This document shows positions 9,929-21,892 of a stretch of 64,000 nucleotides of DNA, piece by piece. Below the pieces are notes generated by a model that searched no databases, had not been told where the DNA came from, and saw nothing but the letters and a program-made list of their open reading frames with translations. How positions within the stretch are numbered: position 1 is the stretch's first letter; each line of letters begins with the position of its first letter. Both the position numbers and the translations under genes were made by a program. This DNA comes from Plasmopara viticola (Eukaryota > Oomycota > Peronosporomycetes > Peronosporales > Peronosporaceae), in the NCBI GenBank assembly GCA_001695595.3, contig MBPM02000024.1:310001-374000 (forward strand), written 5' to 3'.

Positions 9929-12900
9929 CAAGGATTCACTATGGTTCGGTTGGGGCGGATGGATGGCTGGCGAAGCTAGGCGAGATGACCTCAATGATAC
10001 TGATATTGCTAAAGTACCCGCCCATCCTGTTGCCCGTGTAAATACCCATTGATTGGCTAATCTTGATTTTGGCCAATTAACTTGAAAGTAGGACTTTGTA
10101 TATCGATTACTGAACCGCTGGTCCTATATGTGCCTTGAAAAAGCACTAGTTTAATTTAGCACTCAAGCTAGAGAAGAGCGTGGCCATCGCAACGGCTTAT
10201 TAATATATCGGTGTGGTGTGCAGTAATTCGTGTGCTAGCGATACAAGGTTTATCCGCAATCTTCGCATGAAAAAATCTGTGCTTTACGCTTCGCAATCGA
10301 GCACTTTATGACAGTGTACACATAGTTGCCTTGCTATACATCTATACACTCTTGGTTAAAACTACAACGGGCAAAAGGTGTGCCAATTTGATTCCAAGAC
10401 TAGTGCAAGCGGGTAATTGAGTATGAGCAAAAAAAGCTATAGTTTTCTCTGAGTTAACAACATAACACGTTTGCTGTGCTATTTGCTTTATTCGATATAG
10501 TATTGCGTCATATTAATAAATTGCTTCTTGTATATATGATGGTTTATGCTGGCTTTTGGACGTTTTATCAAATGGTAAAGCTTTTACGTTGCACTGATAA
10601 TGATTCGCCAACGTTGTGCATAGTAGGTGAATACTAGGTCCAACCCTGTGTCACTTGTTAATCCACTTAAAGACTCACCCTCTCACGCCTTTGCCGATGT
10701 CGTGTATTCGGGCGTATGTGATCAAAGATGACACCATTTAGCGCTGTTGATGTCAATTCAAGCTTGTTTGGCTTCTAATCCTATCTTATAAGGGATGATC
10801 GACGTGCTACCAGCGTATTTGAAACGACATTTTGATCATGCACGTTCAATTTAAATGAAATAATGCCCATTGTCGTGTTTTTTATCTGAATACAATGCTC
10901 GCTATTTGCCTCACTTTCATCGTAAGTATTCGAATATGGATACCTTGAGTCTCGTGCGCGACGCTCCCGAGCAGCGTGACAGAAATATGTGGTTGACGAG
11001 CCCAAGTATAAAAAAGAGAAGTGTGTGCTGCACTATGCAAGCCTATGTTTCAATCAGCCATGTACGGAGTGTAAAACATCCGATGTCGCACCGAATGCGC
11101 AGCAAAATTTGCTCTTATTGTCGAAATCTTTGACGGATTCTGCATAAGCAGTCCTCCAGAAGCTATGAGAGCTTTCTCAAGTGTCCGTGATAAGTCTAAC
11201 AATCACATCTTATATGCAATTCACAATGGTCAGCGAGTAAAAACCTCATCATTAGATTAGTGGCCGTGCTTGGCGATAGGAATTGTTGTCATGTTGCTTC
11301 TGTGCTAGTGGCACTGCGACACGGAACATAAAAAAAGATTTAGTCGCTGACCATAGTACGTGTGAGCACTAAGCGAAACACGTTCATAACTTCTATCCAT
11401 TGTTTGAAGCGGAAAAAGCAGTTGCAACATTGGTACTGCGAGTTCGAGACACACAATTTTTAATTGGATCACTAGATTCATAGCAGCGTCGGAGTACCTG
11501 AGGGAGATTGCGCTTGAATGTTTGTATGCTTTCCAGTTTTAAAGGAGACTAATGACTCATCAACCGTTGAAGCAGGTGGTAAATGTCAGCTCTGACTAAC
11601 GCCGACATTATTTATAATTTTTTACACTACTTAACCTGCTGCTACAGCAACTACCGCTTTACGAATGATTGATTTCGATAGAGCTCGGGCTAGACGCCAC
11701 AATACGAAGTCGTCTCGAAGCGATCAAGCAAAGCGACAGAATATAGAGCGTTAAAGTGATCATAAGAGCGCAGCAAACCGAGCCTTAAGTCAATGATCAA
11801 GTTCGTCATTTCACGTGAAATAATGTTGCAGCGACCTGTAATATGACACTTGCGACTGAAAGAAAAAATCCTGGTGTGTAGTGCGCACTGCTGATCACTA
11901 CGTACGTTTGGCGTGACGCACCGCGCAAATGCCAGAAGAATACACTAAAGCAGCCAGACCGACGAAAAGGTTTCACATACCATCAAGAGCAAGCAACTGG
12001 AGAGGAGCGCGTGGAGATATATGAGCACATTCGATTTTGTGGCAGGCTCCTTTGTTAATGCGATGCGCTTGCAACTTTCACGAGCTTTATATAGAGGACC
12101 TTAATGTTATAAAAATCTTCCTCAACTATCGTTTGTTTTGAAGCTATTGCCCCGCATGAAAGAGACGGGGGGTCTTGAAAGATGTGTAGCGCGAAGAAAA
12201 ATCTTTCGTTTATTCAACCTTTTCTTGGCTCTGCAGCCATTATGGAGATCAAAAGAACGCATGGACATACAGCATAGCGTTTGTATTGACGTCCATTGAA
12301 GCTTCGTGCTCAGATTGTGCAACGCTCGAAAGTATTCGTCAATGCGAGATTGTGACGGAACAATATGGAGCTTCCATCTCCGTGTATAAGGCGCTATGAG
12401 ACGTTTGCAGATCTCAACGACGCAATAGGAAAGAAGAGCGCTTATAATTTTGCATATATAAGGATTGCTACCCCAGACATACAGCGCCGGACTGAATAGC
12501 AAAATGACATTTTTGCTGTCCGGACCCATTTGCCCTGATCGACGCTAATGGAATAATGTATTTGCTCGAACCAATTGCACACCAACCAATCGATAAACTC
12601 CAGAGCGCATTAAAAAAGAAAGCGTCGACGTTTATAACCCCGTCGTGCAAGGTTTGATCATACATAAATGAAACTTTAATTACGTACATGATACGTGACT
12701 CATGAGTCAAGCGCAACGGACTCGTGTATGTATAATAGTAAGTGTTGCAGAGTACTGATTTGTTTGATCAGACAAATCATTAAGAACAAAGATGGAGTGG
12801 GCCAACGACTATGTACGGCAGATAATACTCCAGCCAATCTTTTCTGCTGACTTGAGAGTGAGAGAAACAAGCTGCGAGCTGTAATTTATTGTGCAGTGTT

Positions 12901-15119
12901 CATACGTTTGGCTCACTAATACGTGGATAGCGCCTCGTTTAAAAGTCGATATTGATGATTGGAATTAGCGTACGCTATGTAATGCTGAAGTGGACATTAG
13001 TTTAAAAGTACAAAATGTATGCCATGTTGATGCGAGCATATTTGTAGCTAGAAAACATAGAATTTGGATTGAATGCAAGCGATGACGAAAGTGTCTCTTG
13101 AATCCATACTTTATTGCTTTGCACATCCCTCTACCAATGATGCCTTTTGATTAGGTGCATAATACCTTAGTTAACACCACACAGATTTGCTTTTTATGCA
13201 TAATTTCATAATTGTTTGTTTCGACCAATGTTTGTATAATAAAGCAAATCATATCACACATGTGTGTGGTCCACCCCTTCCTTGACGCAAAGCAAAATCA
13301 TGGCTGCTCATTAACAACAAATATGAGGGTAGGTATTACCGCTAAGAGTCCGTCCAAAAGGCATTGATGTTATCCAGATTACAATACGTTTTTGGTGTGA
13401 CACAAACGCCCGACGTATCTAAAGCCTGTGCCTATGACCTCGATATCTGCCCCAGGCCCACCTTGAGACAAGAAAATACAATTTTGGCTACTAGAAGGGC
13501 CTAAATGCAATGGGTTTGAGCCAATGAAAAGGCTGATTGTATGTTCCACTTACTGGGGTTAATTTGTGATACTGTAATATAAATAAGGTCTTGTAGAATT
13601 TCGCTCATAAAAGCGCCTTTTCTAGCCAGAAATTTATGCTCGGAAGTTTAATACTAGAACCCACACGCTAGAATTAGGCTAAGATGGTTGTACCCCTCAT
13701 CAATGGAACTTTTTCGGTCAGCAGGGCATCCAGTCCACAACACCCATGTTGGTAGGGCAGTCAAAATTTTGACTGTGGCAACTTGTACTTTCTAGTGACC
13801 TAATCTTACCTTCCGTCCCGGGTCGAGCGACTAAATACTCGAGCCAGTGTTGAGCGAATAGACTGACGCACACTATGATTCCTCTGCTGCATGTATAGGA
13901 TCATCCGAGCGCCGACTGCGGGCGGCTATATTCAGCTGATATGTCCTTCATACGTCATAATGACTTTTACAGAACTCTCCTATGTAGACTGAACATGTTT
14001 GTTTGCAATATAAATGGTGCAGTTATGTATTTTAAAAATTTAAACTCTGTTGTCATCTTTCGGCTCTAGTAATCAAGCATCTTGAGCGCGACGTTACTCT
14101 GGTTGATGCTAATTGAGCTCAAAATATAGAGATATAGGTAGTACGAAGAATTTGCACCGTTTGTCTGTCTACTCATCTGATCCCCATTGCAAGAGCTGGC
14201 TGCACCGGGAAAAGTCAACTATAAAGACGGTGGAAAACTCCTGTGAATTACCAACCTTAATAAACACGACTCTTTAAACCAGCACAAATGGTCTAGGTGA
14301 TCCCCAGCCATGTTTATCACGTGGAGTTTTATCTCGAATACTCAATGGCGTGTTTTATTGCGGATTCCCAAGTCTAAGCTCGAGTTCGCACCATAGTGAT
14401 TTCGCCGATTTTAGAGCATCATATTGTCGGGCAGGCATTCATCGATATCGCTCCAGCCACGAAATCGATGCCTTCATAGTAATCGTCAATTAGGTTGCTC
14501 GAAAGATTTTCGGAAATTTGCTCATTAACACTTTGCACCTCAGAAATATTATTGCAACGCACCATAGCATCGACGCATCACAGCATTAACAACGCGATGC
14601 ACCTCAGCGCTGGGTCATTAATATGGTGCCGCTGGCAAAGTGGTTTTTCGTCACGTGTATAGCAGCTTCAAATCTAATTTGATCTATATGAAGGAATTTT
14701 AGTGCAGAGTAATAGATACAATGCTTCTGTATCTTTCGGCAATCTTACCTGATGCATCACAAGTCAAAGAAAGCCTAGCTTATTTTTTTAAATGCGCTAC
14801 TGCTTGTGCCTACTTACAATAAAAGTATAATTTTTGATTTTCTAACGCATTTGTAGTGGAAGACACGGTAACCTCGTTACTACGTGGCGATTAATGGTTA
14901 TCAAAAATACTTGGTCTTACTCCAATTACATCTTTCGCGTACACAGCAGCAAGCTCAGGTACAACATCAGACAGGTCTACTGCTCTGGATGATGATAGGT
15001 TGTGACGAACCTTATATACCCATTTTTGATTATTGTTTAACAATTGCAGTAACTTTGTTCATTATCGTAAACATTCGAATGCAAATAATGCATCATGGCA
15101 TGAAAGATGGGTATACATT
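9929..15119. other. Gene-free AT-rich intergenic stretch
   Basis: About 5.2 kb with no recognised gene. The largest ORF (135 aa, 12122-12529, minus) has no recognisable domain and composition like its surroundings. It is most likely old transposon debris or neutral sequence. No tRNA or rRNA was seen. Confidence 0.5.
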
Positions 15120-15680
15120 GCAATCTGTAAAATTTGAAAATTTTACAGAATGTATAGAACACTGGCTCAAAACTAGACTTTCGGTAAACTACACTTTGTT
15201 AGATAAATTCTCACGTAGTCTAGACCCAATTACCAACCAATCTGGTCGTTCCAAATTGACCCAACATTTTTCAATTGCATCTCAGCTTCAGAAATGCCTT
15301 CTTTTCTGCGTTTGGGCTCAAAGTCGGATGACTTTTTTTGTCAGACTTTGTTGCCTAAAGTCACGGGGGTAGAAATTTGCAATAAAACGGACACTCTCAC
15401 ATCTAATTATATTGCTTAAATCGTAAACTAATTTTGCAATGAATTTCCACCGTGAGTGGATTTTTAAAGATGAAGCAACCAAATCTGATGCTAAGAGTGA
15501 CGTTTGATCAGAGTTCACACGCAGAAAAGGAGGCCATTTCCTAAGCTGGGACGCAATTGAAAAATGCTGTTTTTAATTGTTGCCGACAAAGTTTAATTTA
15601 CCGAATGTCTAGTTTTGTACCAGTGTTCTATGCATTCTGTATCACAATCTGGTGAAATTTTCAAATTGAGTCCCCTTTTG
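15120..15680. repeat. Imperfect inverted repeat (foldback-like), arms about 190 and 160 bp
   Basis: The reverse complement of 15120-15310 aligns with 15520-15670. Shared blocks include CGCAGAAAAG, GCAATTGAAAAATG, then ACAAAG, TTTACCGAA and GTCTAGTTTTG. CAGTGTTCTA, CATTCTGTA and AAATTTTCAAATT follow in the same order. The right arm lacks about 60 bp present in the left. The arms flank about 210 bp of spacer. Within the left arm is also a small palindrome (15125-15148). No transposase is present, so this could be a foldback or non-autonomous DNA element, or an inverted duplication. A 162-aa ORF over the left arm (14884-15372) is probably fortuitous. Confidence 0.7.
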
Positions 15681-15875
15681 CAATTGTCCCTTGAAAATGT
15701 CTAGAGTTTTATAATTTATCTTTACAGCTTTACCATAATGGAATCCTTACCGGCTAGTCAATACCGTTGAGCTTATATGAGGCGCAATTAAAAGAATCTT
15801 TATCTACTGCAGTGTAGTCGTCAGTACCACGCGCTCGCATTTCTTTATAGTCTCGTTGCACGCTGCTACCAACAC

Positions 15876-18260
15876 TTATTTACTCGCCGAATCAGTCGAA
15901 GCGCGGTCGAGATGTACTAGATCCAAAATTTGCCGAACGTTATTCGTAGATGACAGCCACTCCCTAAACTTGAGCTGAATCACCATCTCCATCGTACGCT
16001 TCTTTGTCAGGTCAAATTCGTCGCTAGTCACTAATTGACGCAGAGACTCTACCGTCTCATAATGCTTCCTCACTGCAGCGACGTACTCGGACGGAATCGG
16101 AAATGGCCGTTCGGCAGAACCTGCACATGCTGCAAACTTTACCGGAACGCATACGTCACGAAAAGTTTCGGGCATTTGAAGAGAAACTGGAGGCGCGTCT
16201 GTGTCCGACATATTGTCTATCGAACAGAAGAAGAGAATAAGCCAAAATACTTCGCATGGCAGGAAGATCAGCATCGTCTCGGGTGAAATTCCCTACCTTT
16301 GTCGCTGTTTAAGTCCAAAAACTGATTCCAGCTGCCTTGAGACTCGGCATGATACAAAAATGGCACTGTTGACAATTGCTGCTTCAAGCCAGAAAACTTG
16401 GTATTGTACGGTCCGAGGATTACGCCGACGTTTTCACCACTAACAAGTATTGGAAGCAGCGTGTACACATTCAGTCGGGCGTCCAGGCAGTTGCTTTACC
16501 ACAAACTCGTTAGCCTAATATACATTTGACCAAGAAGGGGCTAAAATTCCTCACCTGACACGAATAAGTCCAGAAAGGGAAGTCAGGTGCACATTTTCAC
16601 ACCGCTCCATCGACAAAATTCCGGTGTTCGGTGCAGTGATAATTCGGCAGTTCTTACAAGCTGAAATCGTCACATTTGTGTTAGACAAACAAAAGTAGCA
16701 CAAGAGTTAAGGATCATTTTCGCAAATAACGTCATCAAAGATGCAGCAATTAAGTACAAAATGGTAAAGAGGATATCGAACAAGCCCCAGGAGGTAGATG
16801 TACGAGTCTTGACAGGAAAATATCATGACATCAGGGCGTTGACCACTGTCTTCAGATACCACAAACTCTTCTGCGCGCTTGATCACGGTAGTTTTTACGA
16901 GCTGTGATAGAATAGTAGGCCGGCCTGCTTTCTCGTCATTCAAAGTGGGCATTTCGGTACTTCCATCTAACGAAAAGTCATCTAATACAAAAAACACGCT
17001 CATCATTGTAATCTATTCGGTGTCCATTGACCAAGGCAACTGACCGTTCAGGGAAAAAGCGGGGGGTAAAGCAGTCAAAATATTGCTTTGAGGTTTTGTA
17101 AAGCCCACGGGTGGGTACAATTTCTCATTTAATGACAAATGCGCCTTGTAAAACCGGCAGACCTTAGCTCCATTTTCCACGTGAGGCGCAAACTCTTGTG
17201 TTGCATCAGCTCCTGCCGTATCCTCGGTCCTACTAGAGTGTTCCCAAACGGGATAACACGAACTTAGCCTAAGATTCTTGTCAACGAGACTAACATCCCC
17301 CAAACACAGCAAGAAACCTAATAGATCGATCTGATCTGCACTCACGACTGTCGGAGACTCGTCTTTTAAATCAACCGACGGGTACAACAGTCCAAATAGA
17401 TCTTCCAACTTTTCACAAACAAAGGAGAGATAATACGAGTCGGCAGTCGAGCGATCTGCCATGCCCACTGTGTGTGGAGATTGAGGAGGAGGAGGACTGG
17501 TACAGCCTCGAATAAGGGACGGTCCATTAGCGCTCAATATGGGCGACTTTGGCGTTGGTCCAGTAGCCACGGCTCCTGCAGCCTCCAATGCCGCAGCTGC
17601 AGCCAAACTCTCAGCATGTTCACGATACCATACAGCATTAAACGAATCGAGCGAGTGTTTTGTCCTCCACGAATGTGGCTTGACTGTCTGTATGAAGAGA
17701 AAGATAGCCACTTTAAATACAGGCAATTCCTCATGCTCGAAACACTGCTCACTATCCAAGGGTACCGTCACTTCTTCCACTTCCTTCTTCACGCAAATCA
17801 TGCGATGAAAGTGCACCAAGAGTAGCCAAAATGCCTTGTAATCCTGCTCTCTCCACTGAAACACGTTTTCCACGGCATCTTTCCACACTGCAAACGTGAC
17901 CGAACTCAAATTATCGCTTTCTGTAAACGATCCATCCGCGTCCATCATAACAGCGTCACCTTCAGATGCTGTGTCTGTGGTCCCTCCATTGGCTGCGTGG
18001 AGTTTGTTGTGCAGTACGTTTAGCGCCTTCTTGACATTGCTGAGCGTAAGCGATGCTGCGTATTTGGACGGCAACGGCAAGAGTCCAAGCTCAAAAAGCT
18101 CAAGACGAAGCCAAATGCGTGGCATACTATCCCGTCGTTTTCTTTTTTTGGCTGGGGGCGCGGAAATGAACGCTGGAACGTCTTGGCCGCTGATGGCTTT
18201 CCTTATTGCTACTGGCGTCTGCGTGACGGCATTAGCATCACAATGTTTCACGACCATCAA
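15876..18260 (-). CDS. TBCCD1: TBCC domain-containing protein 1 homologue
   Basis: Five exons are inferred (18260-17045, 16981-16777, 16677-16555, 16493-16297, 16216-15876), giving an open frame of 693 aa. The N-terminal part has LRLELFELGLLPLPSKYAASL, matching the TBCCD1 start, followed by a helical region and a glycine/proline-rich insert. The C-TBCC beta-helix contains SYIYLLGLVR, NVTISACKNCRIITAP, MERCENVHLTS and LPILVSGENVGVILGPYNT. The tail LKFREWLSSTNNVRQILDLV matches the family C-terminus. Human TBCCD1 acts at the centrosome/basal body, and the algal homologue places centrioles. A cilium or basal-body role is therefore likely here. Intron 2 appears to be an AT-AC type (separate entry). 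The others are GT-AG of 61-80 nt. Confidence 0.82.
16678..16776 (-). other. Candidate U12-type AT-AC intron in TBCCD1
   Basis: On the minus strand the intron begins ATATCCTCTT (U12 consensus ATATCCTTT), contains TCCTTAAC at 16713-16706 (an exact core of the U12 branch-site consensus) and ends in CAC. It is 99 nt. Joining phase 2 (..GTTCG) to AAATGTGACG keeps the frame and gives LLGLVRNVTISACKNC, matching the TBCC beta-helix pattern. The only frame-compatible GT-AG alternative noted deletes about ten residues of the helix. One weakness is that the branch A to end distance is 29 nt, longer than usual, and the nearer CTAC end would break the frame. Confidence 0.6.
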
Positions 18261-18548
18261 CTTTAACAGGCTCTTCGCACCTTCGTGGTAAGCGTGGCCC
18301 TACTTCCCGACAAACACGAGCGGGGGGGTCTCTCTCGGCAGCTTTTGAGAGCAACACTCCTTGTTACATTCGGGACAATACAAACGTCAAGATAAAAGAA
18401 GCGACACAAATGACAGGCTGATTTTAAAAATGTCCAAAATAGGCCAATGGCAAGAATATAAAAAAACTAAACTTTGATTACATGGAATAAAACTCAAAAG
18501 TGGCTCACTAATTCTAATAACACGATGCGGTTATTGCAATGCTACTGG
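18261..18548. other. Short intergenic region between TBCCD1 and the START gene
   Basis: It holds the 5' flank of TBCCD1 and the 3' end of the START-domain gene, both on the minus strand. No element is recognised. Confidence 0.5.
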
Positions 18549-20144
18549 CTATAGACGCGTGCATCGGCGATTTCGCTTGAACATCGAGTGGGCAAGAAGC
18601 GCCTGTTCTTGCGTAAGGTTAAATGTTGCCTCGACTTGATTAGTCATCTGTAGTAGACGTGTGAAGAGGGACGTCCGGAACTGGTCCGAGTCATTGTCGT
18701 CGTGGTAATGTGAGGAAGAGGCGGTTGAAGTGGTCGAGCGTGTACTGCATCGTGACGCGTCGGCCATCTCCTTGTCAAGCGATACATGGCGGTCAATCTT
18801 CTTTTCAATTGAAAAAAGGACGTCTCGGTCTTCACCTAATACCTCATCCTCGTCGTCAGACATCGACACTCTCTCGAACGACGCGCGAATGTCGCTGCGT
18901 CTATTAACATCCTGCATTTGCGCTGTGATCTTCAGTGTAAAAGCCGCCAACGATTGATCACTCCCTGGTATGTCAACCTCTTCACCATCGTCAAATTTGC
19001 TAAATGCGACAGTCTTGTCTGCCGTGCGCTGTCCAGCCACTTTGAAGGCGCCAGCTTCAGCTCGCAATTCCTCGATAGAAGTTGCATCCATCTTTGAAAT
19101 GCACACGCGACAGAACTCGGCGCGCATTAAATGCGAGCTAGACGTTGTGTCTCGTGCAAGGACATTTTCCTTGAGTCGACACTTTTTGCACACGTTTTGA
19201 AAGTGACAGCCTGCACACTTTTGTAGATTTTCAAAGAACAACGTACTGCCTCGACACACATCGCAACATTTGCGCGTTGCTTGTCGTCTATAGCGTCCAG
19301 GAGGGGCGACAGTCATCATCTCTGCAAGTTTCTTGGCTCGAGTGCACTCGAGCGCATTCGTAATCTCCATCAAAAGATCCACAACTGCAGGCATGGCAAA
19401 GTATGACAATGCAGCATTGTCTACCTTGCCTTGCATGTAGACATTAACCAGATCGTCCTCCAACTCTTCAAAGACGTAACACAGTGATGCTTGCAAACGC
19501 TTGTGCGTGGCCTTATGCGGATATTCTGGTAAATCCACCGACTGCATTACGTGGTAACCCATCCGTTTCCCTGGCGTCTGACACACTAGTCCCATCTTGT
19601 CAAAGTAGCACAAGTCGCGATTACTTGCAACGGACAACTTGATAGTCGTCCACTTCACTCCCGTAAAAGCGTACGGCTCAAATATTGTTTGCCGCTGAAC
19701 ATTATAAAGCACTGCACTCTCTGCTAGTTTCGGACACTTGATGGCATTCATCAGGAGCATCTCCTCGGTATTTTGGCAATAAATGCCCTCCATGATTTCG
19801 TCGAAACTACCTCGCAAAGCTCCAACGCAAATCAAAGGCACTTGTCTCGAAGTTGCAGGCTGGCGGTCGCGAAATAATTGGACTCCGTGTTGTGACCGCA
19901 GGCATTTCCATTGTGCCTGGTTGACACGCTGCTCGTGCGTACGATAAGCTGCAATGGTCTCGGATAACGCCTTTTCGGCACGATCGTGGTACCGATCCAG
20001 CTGGGGCAGCCCTAAATCAACTGCAGGGAGTTCTGCTCGACGACTCCGAAGCGACATGGAGAGTGTGGGCACGCCCAGACGACTCATCGAACGCTGTGAA
20101 ACTCGAGAGCGACGGGCGGCAAGTCTTTGCTTACGTTGCGCCAT
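18549..20144 (-). CDS. START-domain protein with FYVE-like zinc finger
   Basis: From the ATG at 20144 (MAQRKQRLAARRSR) the protein is 531 aa. The same frame is open upstream to 20303, but that part has non-coding-like composition. Residues about 55-270 resemble a START lipid-binding domain (QAQWKCLRSQHGVQLFRDRQ, then FDEIMEGIYCQNTEEM and KRMGYHVMQSVDLPEYP). From about 290 there is a FYVE-like cluster: CCDVC, CAGC, CKKC and FCRVC supply the metal ligands. It lacks the R(R/K)HHCR motif of a true PI3P-binding FYVE finger. The C-terminal about 150 residues are acidic and serine-rich. This architecture is common and expanded in oomycetes. It probably binds lipid at membranes, but the ligand is unknown. 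An alternative N-terminus is given under findings. Confidence 0.8.
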   Translation of the reverse strand: MAQRKQRLAARRSRVSQRSMSRLGVPTLSMSLRSRRAELPAVDLGLPQLDRYHDRAEKALSETIAAYRTHEQRVNQAQWKCLRSQHGVQLFRDRQPATSRQVPLICVGALRGSFDEIMEGIYCQNTEEMLLMNAIKCPKLAESAVLYNVQRQTIFEPYAFTGVKWTTIKLSVASNRDLCYFDKMGLVCQTPGKRMGYHVMQSVDLPEYPHKATHKRLQASLCYVFEELEDDLVNVYMQGKVDNAALSYFAMPAVVDLLMEITNALECTRAKKLAEMMTVAPPGRYRRQATRKCCDVCRGSTLFFENLQKCAGCHFQNVCKKCRLKENVLARDTTSSSHLMRAEFCRVCISKMDATSIEELRAEAGAFKVAGQRTADKTVAFSKFDDGEEVDIPGSDQSLAAFTLKITAQMQDVNRRSDIRASFERVSMSDDEDEVLGEDRDVLFSIEKKIDRHVSLDKEMADASRCSTRSTTSTASSSHYHDDNDSDQFRTSLFTRLLQMTNQVEATFNLTQEQALLAHSMFKRNRRCTRL

Positions 20145-20303
20145 CTTGACGCAAATTCGGAAATGACAAAGGGTACGCGTACTTGCGGCCATTCCACAAA
20201 GCGATGCTGTTGGTGATTGCCAAGAAGTTTCTTGGCCTGTATGGTGACATCTGGAGTCAAGGCAGACGAACCTTTCATGACGACTTGAGAAAGGCCGACC
20301 CAT

Positions 20304-20918
20304 GCAACAAGTTGCACGTGTGGTCCAAGAGTTGACCCGGGATTTACTGAAATTATTTCTGGAAAGTGGTCGTTGGCCTATTTAAATTCATTTGCTAAGC
20401 TTCAAAAGCTTTCGGTGATGCTCTTACCACCGTGCTTTGGCACTCTGTCTTCGACGTCAATGTTATATCAAAGCAATGGCAGATTTGACATGTTAGCTAC
20501 CTCGCGTGGTGAGGTCTGATACGTCTAATTCAATTTGACCGCTTGATTTTTTTTCAATATTCTAGGAAAATGAGGCAAAAAAGTTACCGTTATTGACTCT
20601 CATATGACTAACGCACTGTAAGTTCTACAGCCGTGAGAAACACAACACTCATATGTGTTGTGCGGGTCATGTAGTGTGGGGAACGATTTTTTGTGTTTAC
20701 GATGTAAAGCACAAAAAATGGTGTTTGTGTAACGTAAATATCAGGTTGGCCACTAAATCAACTCATCTCTTCTACCATAAAAAAACAGAAGCACATGATT
20801 CAGCAAATCATGAAATTAATGTTCCGCAAGGCCTCAGACCCACTGCGGCACAGAATTGAATGTCGTCAAGCCAGGAACAATCCTCTTCTCTTTCGGGCAA
20901 TTGTCTCCTCTTGCCACA
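20304..20918. other. Divergent promoter region between the START and PH genes
   Basis: About 600 bp between a minus-strand and a plus-strand gene, so it should contain both promoters. No specific motif could be assigned with confidence. Confidence 0.45.
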
Positions 20919-21640
20919 ATGGACACGCAGCCTCCCGTTTTTTCAGGCACACTAAGAGCTCGAACGTGCCGTCTCTTTTGGTGCGTGAGTAAGACCCCTC
21001 CATTTCTTCGAAGTCGTCTAATACGTCACTGATACGCAGGTCAAAGACACCTGTCCTCTTAACGTACCATCGCCAGGATTATCGCCAAGCGCTACCAGTG
21101 TTACTGATTCGACGCTCAAACATTCTTGGCGGCGAGATTCGCATCCCTCTCGATCTATGTATCCATCCCGTGAGCTTATTGCCAGTGTCTAAACGAATGG
21201 CATCAAGACTAGAATTTACACTAATGTATGGCTGGCACACTAAGCAAATTTGGTTTCGAGCACCTGATGCTCGATCGTATCAACAATGGATGAGTCTAAT
21301 GAGAGCGGCGTTAGAGTCTGGACGCAAGCCACTGGCCAGATATGACTACACAATGATGGATAAACAACATCAAGTGGGCTCTGAGTGCTCCAGTGTCGTG
21401 TCAACAGTGAACACTCACAGCACTGGTAACTCAAAATCAATCCGACAGAAAGTAGTGGAGGAAATCCAAGACGTTCAACACTACCTCCATCACGACTTCA
21501 GACGCCGTTCAAAAGCACCTAGCGAATTTTTATGCGTAAAGGATCGTGTCAAGTACCATCCAGAAACGCGAAGCGCCCAAGACGCTTTTCTTTTTAAATC
21601 CTGCTTGCACAACTGCAGCCGACGGAAGCTGCAGCAATGA
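20919..21640 (+). CDS. PH-domain protein
   Basis: Two exons, 20919-20980 and 21040-21640, with a 59-nt GT-AG intron, give 220 aa. The first exon supplies the first PH strand (MDTQPPVFSGTLRARTCRLF). Joining restores a Trp codon and continues SKTPVLLTYHRQDYRQALPV. The domain continues through RRSNILGGEIRIPLD and LEFTLMYGWHTKQIWFRAP. It ends in the C-terminal helix with the conserved Trp (DARSYQQWMSLMRAALESG). The remaining about 90 residues are polar and have no known domain. PH domains bind phosphoinositides or proteins at membranes. No partner is indicated. Without the intron the plus-strand ORF would start mid-domain at 21098, which supports the two-exon model. Confidence 0.75.
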
Positions 21641-21892
21641 AAATTTTCAACAAGTCATCCAACAAATTCGAGGCACTTGCCATCTGGCAATCACTTTGAG
21701 CTCGCTTTACTTGTCTCACCGATAGGCCAGACACGACCCAAAAGCTCTTTCTCCGGGCTAATTCCTTTGATTATCTGCTGTGACGCAAGTTTACTGCGTT
21801 GACCTCATGTAGCCATATTATATTGTAAAGGGAGTATATTTTTATTAGTAAAATACCAAATTTTAATCAACACAATCATGGACTTTTAATCG

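Noticed and set aside
12122..12529. 135-aa minus-strand ORF
   Set aside because: No domain, no homology recalled, and composition like the surrounding non-coding DNA.
14884..15372. 162-aa plus-strand ORF
   Set aside because: It overlaps the left arm of the inverted repeat and has no recognisable protein features.
16634..16783. GT-AG alternative for TBCCD1 intron 2 (donor at GTTCGA, acceptor at TGTAAG)
   Set aside because: It keeps frame but deletes about ten residues of a beta-helix strand that the AT-AC model retains.
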